64,000 bases of DNA from Candidatus Nitrospira nitrosa (GTDB lineage Bacteria; Nitrospirota; Nitrospiria; Nitrospirales; Nitrospiraceae). The notes beneath the pieces are model-generated. The model did not search any database. It was not told where the DNA came from and saw only the letters and a list, made by a program, of their open reading frames with translations. Location: contig NZ_CZQA01000001.1 in assembly GCF_001458735.1 (NCBI RefSeq), positions 124,001 through 188,000 on the forward strand. Direction: 5' to 3'. A program made the translations under genes and the position numbers. How positions within the stretch are numbered: the stretch's first letter is position 1; every line of letters starts with the position of its first letter. This document shows positions 18,984 through 28,287 of the stretch, in pieces.

Positions 18984-19733
18984 TTATCGCTCCTCTCCGC
19001 TGCCAAAGGGAAATTCTTTCAGCACCTCATCGACACCGTATTCCGCCAATTCCGCCGCCGTCACAAAAGACCACCGCTGCAGAAACCCCAAGAGATCCTC
19101 AGTCATCGGCCGTTGCCGTTCATAATACGCACCGGCCCAGAGAACTTGTCCATCGACAGCCATGACCTTTGCCTGAAAGCCCACGATCGCCGGCGGATTA
19201 GCACCGAGCCGACTACCCACCCGTTCTTGATATATGGACACAAGTCCGATCAACGCTGCATCTGTCTTGAGTCGCTTAGCGACGGCAACAGCAACCTTTT
19301 CTGACCCTAGCTTGGAAAGGTCCGCATCCGCCGATGCGGCTCGCACGACATCACCGGGGGATACCACCTGAAGTCCTTTCCAATTCCGGAGATGTCGCCA
19401 AAATAACTCCGTCACTTGCTCTGCCGCGTATCCCGGCACAAGCATGGTTTGGGAGGTACCCGGCTGTCTCTCCAACGGAACGCCTATCGAGATATCGGAC
19501 CGGCGAATACTGTCCGGAGCTGGGATAAAGAGGTCATCCTGACCTGATGACTGGGGCGTTGCGATCGATACAAACGGTATCAGGGCCATGGAGCGAATCT
19601 GGTAACGAGACAATTCAGGCGCTGATTTCGATGCAACTTTCGACCCACTACAACCCACACCCATCCCCGCAAATCCCATCACAATGACCACTAGCACCAT
19701 GCGAAAGGGCAGCGGCACTCCTCTCACTTCCAT
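18984..19733 (-). CDS. Putative lipoprotein inside the his operon
   Basis: About 249 residues. After MEVRGVPLPFRM comes a hydrophobic stretch VLVVIVMGFAGMGVGC, a lipoprotein signal with the lipid Cys at about 27. The mature part contains YQIRSMALIPF, a segment on AEQVTELFWRHLRN, and AVAVAKRLKTDAALIGLVSI with YQERVGSR. Such alternation is seen in envelope lipoproteins that carry a GNA1162/TolB-N-like fold, but I do not assign a family. The ATG overlaps the hisH stop; the gene ends one base before hisA. It is thus co-transcribed with his genes, with no obvious role in histidine synthesis. Confidence 0.8.
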   Translation of the reverse strand: MEVRGVPLPFRMVLVVIVMGFAGMGVGCSGSKVASKSAPELSRYQIRSMALIPFVSIATPQSSGQDDLFIPAPDSIRRSDISIGVPLERQPGTSQTMLVPGYAAEQVTELFWRHLRNWKGLQVVSPGDVVRAASADADLSKLGSEKVAVAVAKRLKTDAALIGLVSIYQERVGSRLGANPPAIVGFQAKVMAVDGQVLWAGAYYERQRPMTEDLLGFLQRWSFVTAAELAEYGVDEVLKEFPFGSGEER

Positions 19734-20332
19734 CCCCCAAAATTCCTGATCAATTGCAACCCAACTGCCTGGCTCTTCTCTGGATGAAACTGGCAGGCCA
19801 CCACGTTGTCCTTCCAAATACTGGAGGTGAATGGGATGCCATAGCTCGTCGTGGTGGCAGTGATCTGCTGATCCGCCGGATCAACAAAAAAGGAATGGAC
19901 GAAATACCAGTTCGATCCGTCGGCGAGACCCTTGAAAACAGGACAAGGGCTTTGGATCGCAACCTGATTCCATCCCATGTGGGGGACCTTCAGCCTCTGC
20001 TCCCTGGGAAACGCCCGCACCTTCCCCGGAAACAGATCGAGACCTGCATGCTTGCCGAATTCCTCACTCTCCGAAAACAGCAGTTGAAATCCTAAGCAGA
20101 TTCCCAAGAATGGTTTTCCAGACCGGACTGCTGCCTTGATGGGTTCGACCAATTCGTATTGCACCAAATTCGCCATACAATCGCCAAACGCTCCCACGCC
20201 GGGCAACACCACATGACTCGCACTCTGAATAAGGCTTGCATCACGGGTGATGATCGCCCGATAGCCCACCGCCTCAAAGGCTTTGGAGACGCTCCGCAAG
20301 TTCCCCATTCCATAATCGATGATGGCAATCAT
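19724..20332 (-). CDS. hisH: Imidazole glycerol phosphate synthase, glutamine amidotransferase subunit
   Basis: Class I glutaminase that feeds ammonia to HisF. The triad is visible: Cys in FLGICLGFQLLF, His and Glu in CQFHPEKSQ. The start MIAIIDYGMGNLRSVSKAF is typical. In many relatives hisH directly follows hisB; here hisB is about 2 kb away, separated by an acyltransferase gene and a MITE-like element. Confidence 0.97.
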   Translation of the reverse strand: MIAIIDYGMGNLRSVSKAFEAVGYRAIITRDASLIQSASHVVLPGVGAFGDCMANLVQYELVEPIKAAVRSGKPFLGICLGFQLLFSESEEFGKHAGLDLFPGKVRAFPREQRLKVPHMGWNQVAIQSPCPVFKGLADGSNWYFVHSFFVDPADQQITATTTSYGIPFTSSIWKDNVVACQFHPEKSQAVGLQLIRNFGGWK

Positions 20333-20586
20333 AGCTCTTCCAGACCTGATAAAGAACCGTAACCATACCGCAACTGAGATGATCCTGCCACTGGGATTCT
20401 CGCATCGCGATGGGTATTATCATGTTGTACAGCAGGCTCGACTCAGCCCCTGAATAACCGTGGTTGCGAATTCTCGCTACCTAATCAGACTGGACACAAG
20501 CGCACTCACCGCATATCTAACCCCTGTATCCAGTAGTAATGCCAGGCGAAAGTAGATGAGGAGAGGTAAGAAACCTGAGAAGGGCC

Positions 20587-21837
20587 TTATGCCGCGTGAG
20601 GAGGCAACTGGCTTCCAGTGTCATTCTGACGGGCACTATCAATCGGTTTCCAACCCGGTCTGGAGATTTGATCAACGCTCCACGCGGGCTTCATCACCAG
20701 AAATTTGAGGATCGGCACTCTAGTTAAAGCAACCACGAATATCGCCGTTGCACCATACACCATCAGGCCTAATAATAGTCCCCACAAGGGAACCTTGTCG
20801 GACAATTTCCACACGAATGGAGTAATGGTATACAGCACAAGGACATGTGCCACATAGATTCCCAAGGTCAACTGCCCAAGGAATGGGAAGGGAGTTGACC
20901 GGCCTAGTTGAGGCTTCGCGAGAGCCAACTGAAATATCCCTAGGCCGAAGAGTATTCCTCCCAAGAACTGGTGTCCCTTAATGGCTTGCATCGAGCTATG
21001 GAACACCGTGTTCATTACTGTGCCTTCCAGTAATGCGACGGCGTAGCCACCCAAAATCAAACTCCATGCCATGGTCGTTGGAACTGACTCTCGTCGTTCT
21101 GCAAGCCACCCCCCTATGGCAACGAGAGGAATGGCAATGATCCATTGTCCAAGAGGGACAGGAGCATTGAGCAAATTTCTCGGTGTACTTTCCTCTGCCA
21201 GAATCAACACATAGATGCCCGCAGCCAAGAGCATCAGGTGTCTTTGTAACTGACCGATAGCCACCAGCGTCAGGATAGCCAGACTGAATATGAGCGCGGG
21301 AAGAAACCAGAGATGCCAAACTGGGCGCGCCCCTTCGATGAAAACCCAAAGATGCCGAGACTCTAGGACCTGAATATTCTTCAGAACTTCAGCGTAAAAC
21401 GGCTGCCATAAACCGTGGTGACGGACCTCGGCTGGCCAATCAGCTGGCGTCACAGTGTAAATACACAGCCAAACAAGAAGTATCCACGCTAGGGGGGACG
21501 CATACCGATGGAACTGCGTCATAGGATTTCCCTGTGTCAAAACCGATCGCTGAAAGAAATAGCCAGCCGCAATAAAGAAATACGGGACCCCCACCCACCA
21601 GACAAGATAGCCGTTGAGGACGACAAAGAAATTACCATCGGTGAACTGCGAGATGCTTGACAGAAAGTGGCTATGCCAGAGGATCACCGCGAAGATGGCC
21701 AATACCCGGAAACTCTCGATACTGGGGATACGTGTGGAAACTTGTTCCCTCTTCTGGTCTGGCACCATAAGAGACCAGACCGTGGCCAGCCAGTCTTTCG
21801 TTGGTAACGAACCCACAAGACTACATAAGCCTCTCAT
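20587..21837 (-). CDS. Membrane acyltransferase (acyltransferase-3 family)
   Basis: About 416 residues with some ten hydrophobic helices. The start of the domain reads IPSIESFRVLAIFAVILWHS, where the RxxAxxxVxxxH pattern carries the catalytic His. Family members O-acetylate surface sugars or lipids. There is a GAAG/AGGAA upstream of the ATG at 21837; an ATG at 21768 would trim 23 residues. It sits between hisB and hisH on the same strand, splits an otherwise conserved operon, and lies next to a MITE-like element, so it is probably a later insertion. Confidence 0.85.
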   Translation of the reverse strand: MRGLCSLVGSLPTKDWLATVWSLMVPDQKREQVSTRIPSIESFRVLAIFAVILWHSHFLSSISQFTDGNFFVVLNGYLVWWVGVPYFFIAAGYFFQRSVLTQGNPMTQFHRYASPLAWILLVWLCIYTVTPADWPAEVRHHGLWQPFYAEVLKNIQVLESRHLWVFIEGARPVWHLWFLPALIFSLAILTLVAIGQLQRHLMLLAAGIYVLILAEESTPRNLLNAPVPLGQWIIAIPLVAIGGWLAERRESVPTTMAWSLILGGYAVALLEGTVMNTVFHSSMQAIKGHQFLGGILFGLGIFQLALAKPQLGRSTPFPFLGQLTLGIYVAHVLVLYTITPFVWKLSDKVPLWGLLLGLMVYGATAIFVVALTRVPILKFLVMKPAWSVDQISRPGWKPIDSARQNDTGSQLPPHAA

Positions 21838-21978
21838 CTTCGTCTGTTCCTAACTTATACGGTACGGAAATATACGGTCTTCTCACCCTCTTACAATCAT
21901 CTCACTGAGGATTGCGAATGGTCCACTAGGAAATCCCCTAGGTCGGGCACAGAATAGTACCGAAGAGGAACGCTCTAA

Positions 21979-22086
21979 CCTAGGGAAGGTCTGATTAATT
22001 CAGATTTTTGGTCAATCGTCTCTCAAAACATTGGAGATTCAACTGCCTTCTCCTTAAAACTTCGAATTAATCAGAGCTTCCCTAGG
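21979..22086. mobile_element. MITE-like element with 23-bp inverted ends
   Basis: Left end CCTAGGGAAGGTCTGATTAATTC (21979-22001) and right end GAATTAATCAGAGCTTCCCTAGG (22064-22086) are inverted copies with one mismatch. The total of 108 bp has no gene. Read as ends starting GGAAGG(T/C)TCTGATTAATTC, the flanking CTAG on each side would be a four-base target duplication, as in the IS5 group (YTAR targets, GGAAGG ends). The rest of the 520-base gap 21838-22357 shows no gene I can support. Confidence 0.72.
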
Positions 22087-22357
22087 GGACCTTTCGAGGG
22101 GAAAGGGGGTACGGAAGCCCACCGATCGGTGAATATGCCAGAATCACCAACCCTAGACTTAGTGCCAGAGGGCAAGCGTGTTCCCCAAACGAACGTCGCT
22201 GATGTTTGAAATGCGAACGACAGAACCGAGAATCTTAGGGCACCACGAAGGAGGGATCTATGCGGTTTGGAAGAAAAAACTGATCATTGAAGAGCTGTTA
22301 CGCTGACCTCCCGCCTATTCCCTCCACCAACTCAGCGAGATAAGACACTGGCCACGG

Positions 22358-22966
22358 TTACAACGTGCCCTTTGTCGAGAGGACGTTTCCAGCCAATCGC
22401 TCTTCCGGCATTGTTGCCTGATCGAGGGCCTTGGCGAGCGCTTTGAAGATGGCTTCCATGATGTGGTGCGGGTTGCGGCCATAGAGCAGATTGACGTGCA
22501 GATTAAGGCCACCATGAGTGACAAAGGCCTGAAAAAAGTCTTCGAAGAGGCCGAGATCGAATGCTTTGATCTTCCGGTCTGGTAACGCAACATTGTAGAC
22601 AAGGAATGGTCGGCCGCTGAGATCAATAGTGACTTGAGCCAAGGTTTCGTCAAGCGGCGCCGAGGCGAACCCAAATCGTTTGATCCCCGCCTTTTCACCC
22701 AAAGCCTGGTGCAACGCTTTTCCCATGACGATCCCAACATCTTCCACCGTATGGTGTTCATCGATATCCAGATCGCCTTTCGCCTGCACCATGAGATCGA
22801 AGAACCCGTGCTTGGCGAGGAGCTCTAACATGTGGTCAAAGAAGCGAATGCCCGTATCAATCTTCCCCTGACCGCAGCCGTCCACGGTCCACTCGACACG
22901 GATGTCCGTTTCCTTGGTAGCTCGATGAACACTCGCCTGTCGAGGCGCTGATCCGTTCTTTTTCAT
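22358..22966 (-). CDS. hisB: Imidazoleglycerol-phosphate dehydratase
   Basis: Sixth step of histidine synthesis; manganese enzyme, here monofunctional (202 residues, no phosphatase half). Metal motifs DHMLELLAKHG, DEHHTVEDVGIVMG and ALDQATMPEERL-type C-terminal block are present, with NPHHIMEAIFKALAKAL near the end. The ATG overlaps the hisD stop by four bases. Confidence 0.96.
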   Translation of the reverse strand: MKKNGSAPRQASVHRATKETDIRVEWTVDGCGQGKIDTGIRFFDHMLELLAKHGFFDLMVQAKGDLDIDEHHTVEDVGIVMGKALHQALGEKAGIKRFGFASAPLDETLAQVTIDLSGRPFLVYNVALPDRKIKAFDLGLFEDFFQAFVTHGGLNLHVNLLYGRNPHHIMEAIFKALAKALDQATMPEERLAGNVLSTKGTL

Positions 22967-24246
22967 AAAAACCTGCTCTGAGCGGACTTTGCGTGGGCAT
23001 CAAACCCTTCGATCTGAGCGAGTCGAATCAAAGGATCCTTGACTTTGGACAATGCCTGCTTCGTGTAATGCACGATGTTGCTGATCTTCACATAATCGTT
23101 GACGGACAGTGGGGAAAAAAACCGGGCTGTTCCACCGGTCGGCAACACATGGTTCGGCCCAGCAATATAGTCGGCGACCGACGGCGGCGTATACCGCCCC
23201 AAAAACAAGGCGCCGGCATGACGAATCTGCTCCAGATAATCGAACGGATTGTCTACCGACAGCGTAAGGTGTTCTGCCGCAATTGCATTGGCCACCGCAA
23301 TCGCCTCACCCATCGTAGGGACAACGAAAGCGACCGCGTGCTGTGCAATTGCCTTTGAGGCAATCTTCTCCCTCTGAAGCCCTTTCAATTGAGCCGCGAT
23401 CAATTTCGAGACGTCTTTCGCCAAGCGCTCCGATGTGGTCACCAGAAAAACCTGCGCGTCTTCGTCATGCTCTGCTTCACAGAGCAAATCGGCCGCGACA
23501 TGCGCCGGCTTCGCATCATCATCAGCCACAACAAGCAACTCGCTGGGACCGGCCACCATGTCGATTCCTACGGTGCCATAGAGCAACCGCTTGGCCGTCG
23601 CCACATAAATATTACCCGGCCCAACGATCTTATCGACCTTCTCGATGGTTTTTGTTCCATACGCAAGTGCGGCGACAGCCTGAACGCCGCCCACACGATA
23701 GATCTCCGTCACCCCGGCGATGTCAGCCGCAACCAACAGGTAGGGATTGATCCCCTCCTTCTGCGGCGGCGTAACCATCACAATACGGGGGACGCCGGCC
23801 ACTTTGGCGGGAATGGCACACATCAGGACCGAAGACGGGTAGACCGCTTTCCCACCGGGTACATAGACCCCGACCGCATCGACCGGTCCAATGATTTGCC
23901 CTAACGTCGCATCCCCGTCCTGATACATCCAAGTCTTCGACCGTTGTCGCTCATGGAACGCGGTCACCCGCTCAGCGGCCAACCGCAGCGCATCACCTTC
24001 ATCTTTTCTGATATGGAAATAGGCGTTCTTGATCTCCTCCGGCGTCACCCGTACTGTGTCGGGTTTGAGTGTCACCTTGTCAAATTGTGCCGTGTAGCGA
24101 AAGACCGCCTTATCTCCACCTCGCTCAACGGTTTGCAAGATCGTGCGGACGGCCTTTTCAACGGCCGCACCGGTGGTCCGCCCTCGCAGAGAAGCTTTTT
24201 TTAAGATTGGGAGAAAGTTTCGATCAGCGTGAGTAATAATTTTCAT
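22963..24246 (-). CDS. hisD: Histidinol dehydrogenase
   Basis: Last two oxidations to L-histidine; zinc and NAD enzyme. Family blocks seen: PGGKAVYPSSVLMCAIPAKVAG, VDMVAGPSELLVVADD-like IDMVAGPSELLVVADDDAKP, DLLCEAEHDEDAQ, and the C-terminal GPNHVLPTGGTARFFSPLSV. Length 427. The ATG overlaps the hisG stop (ATGA), and the stop overlaps the hisB start, so hisG-hisD-hisB are tightly coupled. Confidence 0.97.
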   Translation of the reverse strand: MKIITHADRNFLPILKKASLRGRTTGAAVEKAVRTILQTVERGGDKAVFRYTAQFDKVTLKPDTVRVTPEEIKNAYFHIRKDEGDALRLAAERVTAFHERQRSKTWMYQDGDATLGQIIGPVDAVGVYVPGGKAVYPSSVLMCAIPAKVAGVPRIVMVTPPQKEGINPYLLVAADIAGVTEIYRVGGVQAVAALAYGTKTIEKVDKIVGPGNIYVATAKRLLYGTVGIDMVAGPSELLVVADDDAKPAHVAADLLCEAEHDEDAQVFLVTTSERLAKDVSKLIAAQLKGLQREKIASKAIAQHAVAFVVPTMGEAIAVANAIAAEHLTLSVDNPFDYLEQIRHAGALFLGRYTPPSVADYIAGPNHVLPTGGTARFFSPLSVNDYVKISNIVHYTKQALSKVKDPLIRLAQIEGFDAHAKSAQSRFL

Positions 24247-24941
24247 GAACGAACCATCTTTTTCTTGCCTGTCTGGAGAGTCATTGGACGACCGCTATCG
24301 GATAGCATCCGTTGACTCGGGACCACGGCACGGAGGTTCCGAATCAAGGTCATCAGCGGCTCCTGCTTCAGACGCAGACTCGCCCGATTGACGATAAACC
24401 GAGCGGTCGATCGGGCAATCACTTCCACTTCCATCAAATCATGGGCCTTCAGAGTGCTGCCGGTTTCGACCAAATCAACAATCCGATCGGCCAAGCCGAC
24501 GACCGGCGCAAGCTCAATTGAACCATAGAGTTTGATGATCTCAACCGGAATCCCGCGCGCATTAAAATAGCGCTCGCTGATCCGTGGGTATTTCGTCGCA
24601 ATCCGAACCTTCGGTGACAATCGAACACCCGCCTCTTCACCCTGGAGAGCCGCGACGGCGATTCTACACGCTCCGAACCCTAAATCCAATGGTTCGTATA
24701 CGTCACTTTCCTGTTCCATCAATACGTCTTTCCCGACAATGCCGGCGTCCGCCCCACCGTACTCCACATAAGTCGGCACGTCGCTTGGACGAACAATGAG
24801 AAAGGTCATATCATGCTCCGGACTGACGAAGATCAGCCGCCGGCTCTCCGCAGAAAGCCCAGCAATTGCATAGCCAGCTCGTCGAAAGAGATCCAGCGCA
24901 GACTCGATAAGCTTTCCTTTTGACAGCGCAATCGTCAACAT
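24243..24941 (-). CDS. hisG: ATP phosphoribosyltransferase (short-form catalytic subunit)
   Basis: First step of histidine synthesis: joins ATP and PRPP. The start MLTIALSKGKLIESALDLFR is typical, and DVPTYVEYGGADAGIVGKDV and the PRPP-binding EIIKLYGSIELAPVVGLADRI are present. At 232 residues it lacks the C-terminal regulatory domain of the long form, so it should need HisZ, which is not in this window. It begins nine bases after the murA stop. Confidence 0.95.
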   Translation of the reverse strand: MLTIALSKGKLIESALDLFRRAGYAIAGLSAESRRLIFVSPEHDMTFLIVRPSDVPTYVEYGGADAGIVGKDVLMEQESDVYEPLDLGFGACRIAVAALQGEEAGVRLSPKVRIATKYPRISERYFNARGIPVEIIKLYGSIELAPVVGLADRIVDLVETGSTLKAHDLMEVEVIARSTARFIVNRASLRLKQEPLMTLIRNLRAVVPSQRMLSDSGRPMTLQTGKKKMVRS

Positions 24942-24950
24942 CGACCACCT

Positions 24951-26219
24951 CTACTGCATCTTTGTCGTCATCGGTCGGCGCTGGATGTCCGCGCCTAGGG
25001 CCCGCAGCTTCTCTTCAAGCCGTTCATATCCACGATCGAGATGATAGACACGTTGAATCTGCGTCACCCCCTCAGCGGCTAACCCCGCCACAATGAGCCC
25101 GGCGCTGGCGCGTAGATCGGATGCCATCACCGGTGCCCCGGTCAGGGTCTTGCGGCCGGTCACCACGAGTCGGTTTCCCTCCACCCGAATATCAGCACCC
25201 ATCCGACGCAGCTCTTCCACATGCATAAATCGACTTTCAAACACGGTCTCCGTGATGACACTTGTCCCTTCCGCAAGACTCATCAGCGCCACCATCTGCG
25301 CCTGCATATCGGTCGGAAACCCTGGGAACGGCAAGGTCTTTATATCAGTCCCTCTTAGGAGGCCCGGCATAGCCAGGTGCACCCTATCCTGCTTCTCCTC
25401 CACATCAGCTCCCGCTTCCCGCAACTTCATCAGAACCGCCTCAAGATGACTGGGGTAGCAGTGCGTCACCGTGACCTCCCCGCGCGTCATGGCCCCCGCC
25501 GCCAAGTATGTCCCTGCTTCGATACGATCGGGGATGACATCATGATCGCCACCATGAAGTTGTGGTACTCCTTCGATGGTGATCACATCGGTGCCCGCCC
25601 CATGAATCCGCGCGCCGCGTTTGACGAGGAATTGAGCCAGATCCACAATTTCCGGTTCCTTCGCCGCATTCTCGAGCATGGTCACCCCATCAGCCAGTGA
25701 CGCCGCCATCATGAGGTTTTCGGTTCCGGTTACCGTCGGGGTATCGCAGTAAATGCGTGCGCCTCTCAGGCGCTTGGCTTTGGCCGTGATATAGCCATGT
25801 TCGATGGAAATCTCAGCCCCTAACTTTGCCAATCCGGTCAAGTGCAGATTCACTGGCCGGGAGCCGATCGCGCAGCCGCCGGGCAGAGAAACCTTTGCCT
25901 CACCACATCGTGCCACCAACGGCCCTAAGACCAGAACCGAGGCTCGCATGGTCTTGACGAGATCGTACGGTGCTTCCGTTGATGCGATCAGGTCCGATTG
26001 AATTACTGCTCGGTTACCCTCGTGTGAGACCGTTGCCCCAAGGATCCCCAGGAGCTTTCCCATCGTCAGCACATCAACGACCCTAGGGAGGTTGGTGATG
26101 ACACATTCTCCACCGCTGAGAATGGTCGAGGCCAAGATGGGGAGTGCGGAATTCTTCGCCCCGCTGATTCGGACTTCACCGGAAAGCCGGTTGCCCCCGT
26201 TAATAAGAATCTCATCCAT
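24951..26219 (-). CDS. murA: UDP-N-acetylglucosamine 1-carboxyvinyltransferase
   Basis: First committed step of peptidoglycan precursor synthesis; transfers enolpyruvate from PEP. Starts MDEILINGGNRLSGEVRISG and has the KNSALPILASTIL motif; the fosfomycin-reactive Cys is in SLPGGCAIGSRPVNLH. The ATG at 26219 overlaps the prmC stop by eight bases, so an upstream start at 26264 is not needed. Encoded in the run prfA-prmC-murA-hisG. Confidence 0.97.
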   Translation of the reverse strand: MDEILINGGNRLSGEVRISGAKNSALPILASTILSGGECVITNLPRVVDVLTMGKLLGILGATVSHEGNRAVIQSDLIASTEAPYDLVKTMRASVLVLGPLVARCGEAKVSLPGGCAIGSRPVNLHLTGLAKLGAEISIEHGYITAKAKRLRGARIYCDTPTVTGTENLMMAASLADGVTMLENAAKEPEIVDLAQFLVKRGARIHGAGTDVITIEGVPQLHGGDHDVIPDRIEAGTYLAAGAMTRGEVTVTHCYPSHLEAVLMKLREAGADVEEKQDRVHLAMPGLLRGTDIKTLPFPGFPTDMQAQMVALMSLAEGTSVITETVFESRFMHVEELRRMGADIRVEGNRLVVTGRKTLTGAPVMASDLRASAGLIVAGLAAEGVTQIQRVYHLDRGYERLEEKLRALGADIQRRPMTTKMQ

Positions 26220-27105
26220 GACTTGGCCCCTCACACGCACGCCGCGCAATGAACACGCGTTCAATCCCCGCTTCGTCCTCGACGGTTTGAAGCCCGGTGT
26301 ACCCCTTCGCTTCTTCTACCGCGCGTCGCACAAGTGGTGCTTGGTTCTGACCAAGTTCCATCACCAGCAACCCACCGGGAGCGAGGAATTCTTTAGAGTC
26401 ATGGATCAGCCGTTCATGGAACTCGATCCCTTGCGGCCCTGCCAGCAAAGCGCCTCGCGGCTCATAGTCCCGCACCTCCGGCTGCAAACCTGCCCAGTCC
26501 GCTTCAGCAATATACGGAGGATTGGAGAGGATGGCATCCACAGGTCCTACACCAACGCATCCCTTCAATGGAGAGAGAAGATCCCCCTCCAGCCAGATAA
26601 TCTTGTCGCCAACTCCATGTCGGTCCGCGTTTCCCTTTGCAAGCTTTACTGCATCGTGCGAGCAATCCAGCGCAAAAATTCGCATGCCGTCGAGGATGGT
26701 CGCCAGCGTCACAGCCACACAACCGGAACCTGTTCCGACATCCACCAGCACGGCACCCTCCGCGAATCTGCCCTCCCTCACCGTTTCTTGAATAAGAAGC
26801 TCTGTTTCTGGACGAGGGATCAACACAGCCGGAGTCACAGAGAAGTCGAGTCCACAAAACTCTTGCGACCCCAAGATATACTGGAGCGGCTCTCGCGACT
26901 CCCGCCTACGCACCACCGACATCACACGTGCGAGTTGCTCCGTCGTTACCGACCGTTCTGTCCGACTGGCTAACTCATGGTACTTCATCTCTAAGGCATA
27001 GGCCAGCAGCCACCGCGCTTCCTGCGCGGCGTTCGCAATCCCTGCACCTTCCAATATCTGCTGTGCGTTGACGAGTAACTTCCCGACAGCCTGTGAGTCT
27101 GACAT
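26212..27105 (-). CDS. prmC: Peptide chain release factor N5-glutamine methyltransferase
   Basis: Methylates the Gln of the GGQ motif of release factors, whose gene prfA lies directly upstream. N-terminal helical substrate domain (1-85), then a SAM-dependent methyltransferase fold with VDVGTGSGCVAVTLA and the catalytic NPPY in ILSNPPYIAEADW. 297 residues. Confidence 0.96.
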   Translation of the reverse strand: MSDSQAVGKLLVNAQQILEGAGIANAAQEARWLLAYALEMKYHELASRTERSVTTEQLARVMSVVRRRESREPLQYILGSQEFCGLDFSVTPAVLIPRPETELLIQETVREGRFAEGAVLVDVGTGSGCVAVTLATILDGMRIFALDCSHDAVKLAKGNADRHGVGDKIIWLEGDLLSPLKGCVGVGPVDAILSNPPYIAEADWAGLQPEVRDYEPRGALLAGPQGIEFHERLIHDSKEFLAPGGLLVMELGQNQAPLVRRAVEEAKGYTGLQTVEDEAGIERVFIARRACEGPSHG

Positions 27106-27123
27106 GACAGGGGTTGTCGCTCC

Positions 27124-28203
27124 TTAGACCTTTGCAGTTTCGACTTGCTGTTGTTGCGCTTTCAAAGCCTGAACAATATCCTCGAGATCACCTTCCATCA
27201 CCAATTCCAGCTTGTGAAGCGTCAAGCCAACGCGATGATCCGTCACACGATTCTGTGGGAAATTATAGGTTCGGATTTTCTCACTCCGTTCGCCACTTCC
27301 CACCTGTGACTTCCTGTTCTGTGCGATCTCGGCCTCTTGCCTCTCCCGCTCAGCTTCGACAATTCTCGCACGCAAGGTCCGCATGGCCTTCGTCCGATTT
27401 TTGAGCTGCGATCGTTCATCTTGACAGGAGACCACCACCCCTGTCGGTAGATGGGTAATACGAACAGCAGAGTATGTGGTATTCACACTCTGTCCACCAG
27501 CCCCGGATGAGCAAAATGTGTCGATGCGCAAGTCTTTCGGATCGATCTGCACATCGACTTCGTCAACCTCTGGCATGACGGCAACTGTGACCGTGGACGT
27601 GTGAATACGACCACTTGCTTCAGTCACAGGTACCCGTTGCACTCGATGAACACCGGCCTCATACTTGAACTGGCCGTACGCCCCTTTCCCCTCAATTAAT
27701 GCGACGATATTTTTATACCCACCGATGCCTGTCTCTGACGCCTCGACAGTATCGACCTTCAGCCCTTTCTTTTCCGCAAATTTGCCGTACAGACGAAATA
27801 GCTCGCCGGCAAAGAGCGCCGCCTCATCCCCGCCCGTCCCAGCCCGAATTTCCAGTACCAGACTCTTTTCATCTCGTGGGTCTTTCGGAATCAAGAATTC
27901 CCTGACCTGTCCCTCAATTTCGCCCTGCCTCCGTTCGAGCTCAACCCGCTCCTCAAACGCCATTTTTTGCAACTCATTCCCTGCCGATGGGTCACTGAGG
28001 ATCTGCACAGCATCGTCGAGCTGTCTGGCATTTTCATGATAGATCTCAAAGAGGGTCACGACCGGTTCGAGCTCCGTCCGCTCCTTGCTCAACTTACGCA
28101 AGAGCATCGGCTGGCTGACGACGGACGGATCCATGAGCTGATCAGTCAACTCGTGAAATCGTGACGCGAGACTCTCCCACTTCTTGAGTAGTACGACTTC
28201 CAT
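27124..28203 (-). CDS. prfA: Peptide chain release factor 1
   Basis: Recognises UAA and UAG stop codons and triggers peptide release. The peptidyl-transferase motif is in CSSGAGGQSVNTTYSAVR; the Gln is the substrate of PrmC encoded next. The start is set at the ATG at 28203 (MEVVLLKKWESLASRF); the frame is open further upstream into the terminator, which argues against the longer form. The class-1 anticodon-like PxT-type segment lies in the central domain. Confidence 0.96.
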   Translation of the reverse strand: MEVVLLKKWESLASRFHELTDQLMDPSVVSQPMLLRKLSKERTELEPVVTLFEIYHENARQLDDAVQILSDPSAGNELQKMAFEERVELERRQGEIEGQVREFLIPKDPRDEKSLVLEIRAGTGGDEAALFAGELFRLYGKFAEKKGLKVDTVEASETGIGGYKNIVALIEGKGAYGQFKYEAGVHRVQRVPVTEASGRIHTSTVTVAVMPEVDEVDVQIDPKDLRIDTFCSSGAGGQSVNTTYSAVRITHLPTGVVVSCQDERSQLKNRTKAMRTLRARIVEAERERQEAEIAQNRKSQVGSGERSEKIRTYNFPQNRVTDHRVGLTLHKLELVMEGDLEDIVQALKAQQQQVETAKV

Positions 28204-28229
28204 TGTCCAGCCTATTCCCCATTGACCAC

Positions 28230-28272
28230 AAAAAAAGGACCCTGCTTCAGACACGAAGCAGGGTCCTTTTTA
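28230..28272. terminator. Bidirectional Rho-independent terminator between rpmE and prfA
   Basis: GGACCCTGCTTC (28237-28248) pairs perfectly with GAAGCAGGGTCC (28255-28266) around a six-base loop, flanked by AAAAAAA on the left and TTTTT on the right. On the minus strand it ends the rho-rpmE transcript, so the prfA-his run probably needs its own promoter or readthrough. Confidence 0.9.
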
Positions 28273-28287
28273 TAACCACGTGGCGCG

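Noticed and set aside
22250-22310. Strong ribosome site AAGGAGGG followed by ATG after the MITE
   Set aside because: The frame stops after seven codons; no product is likely.
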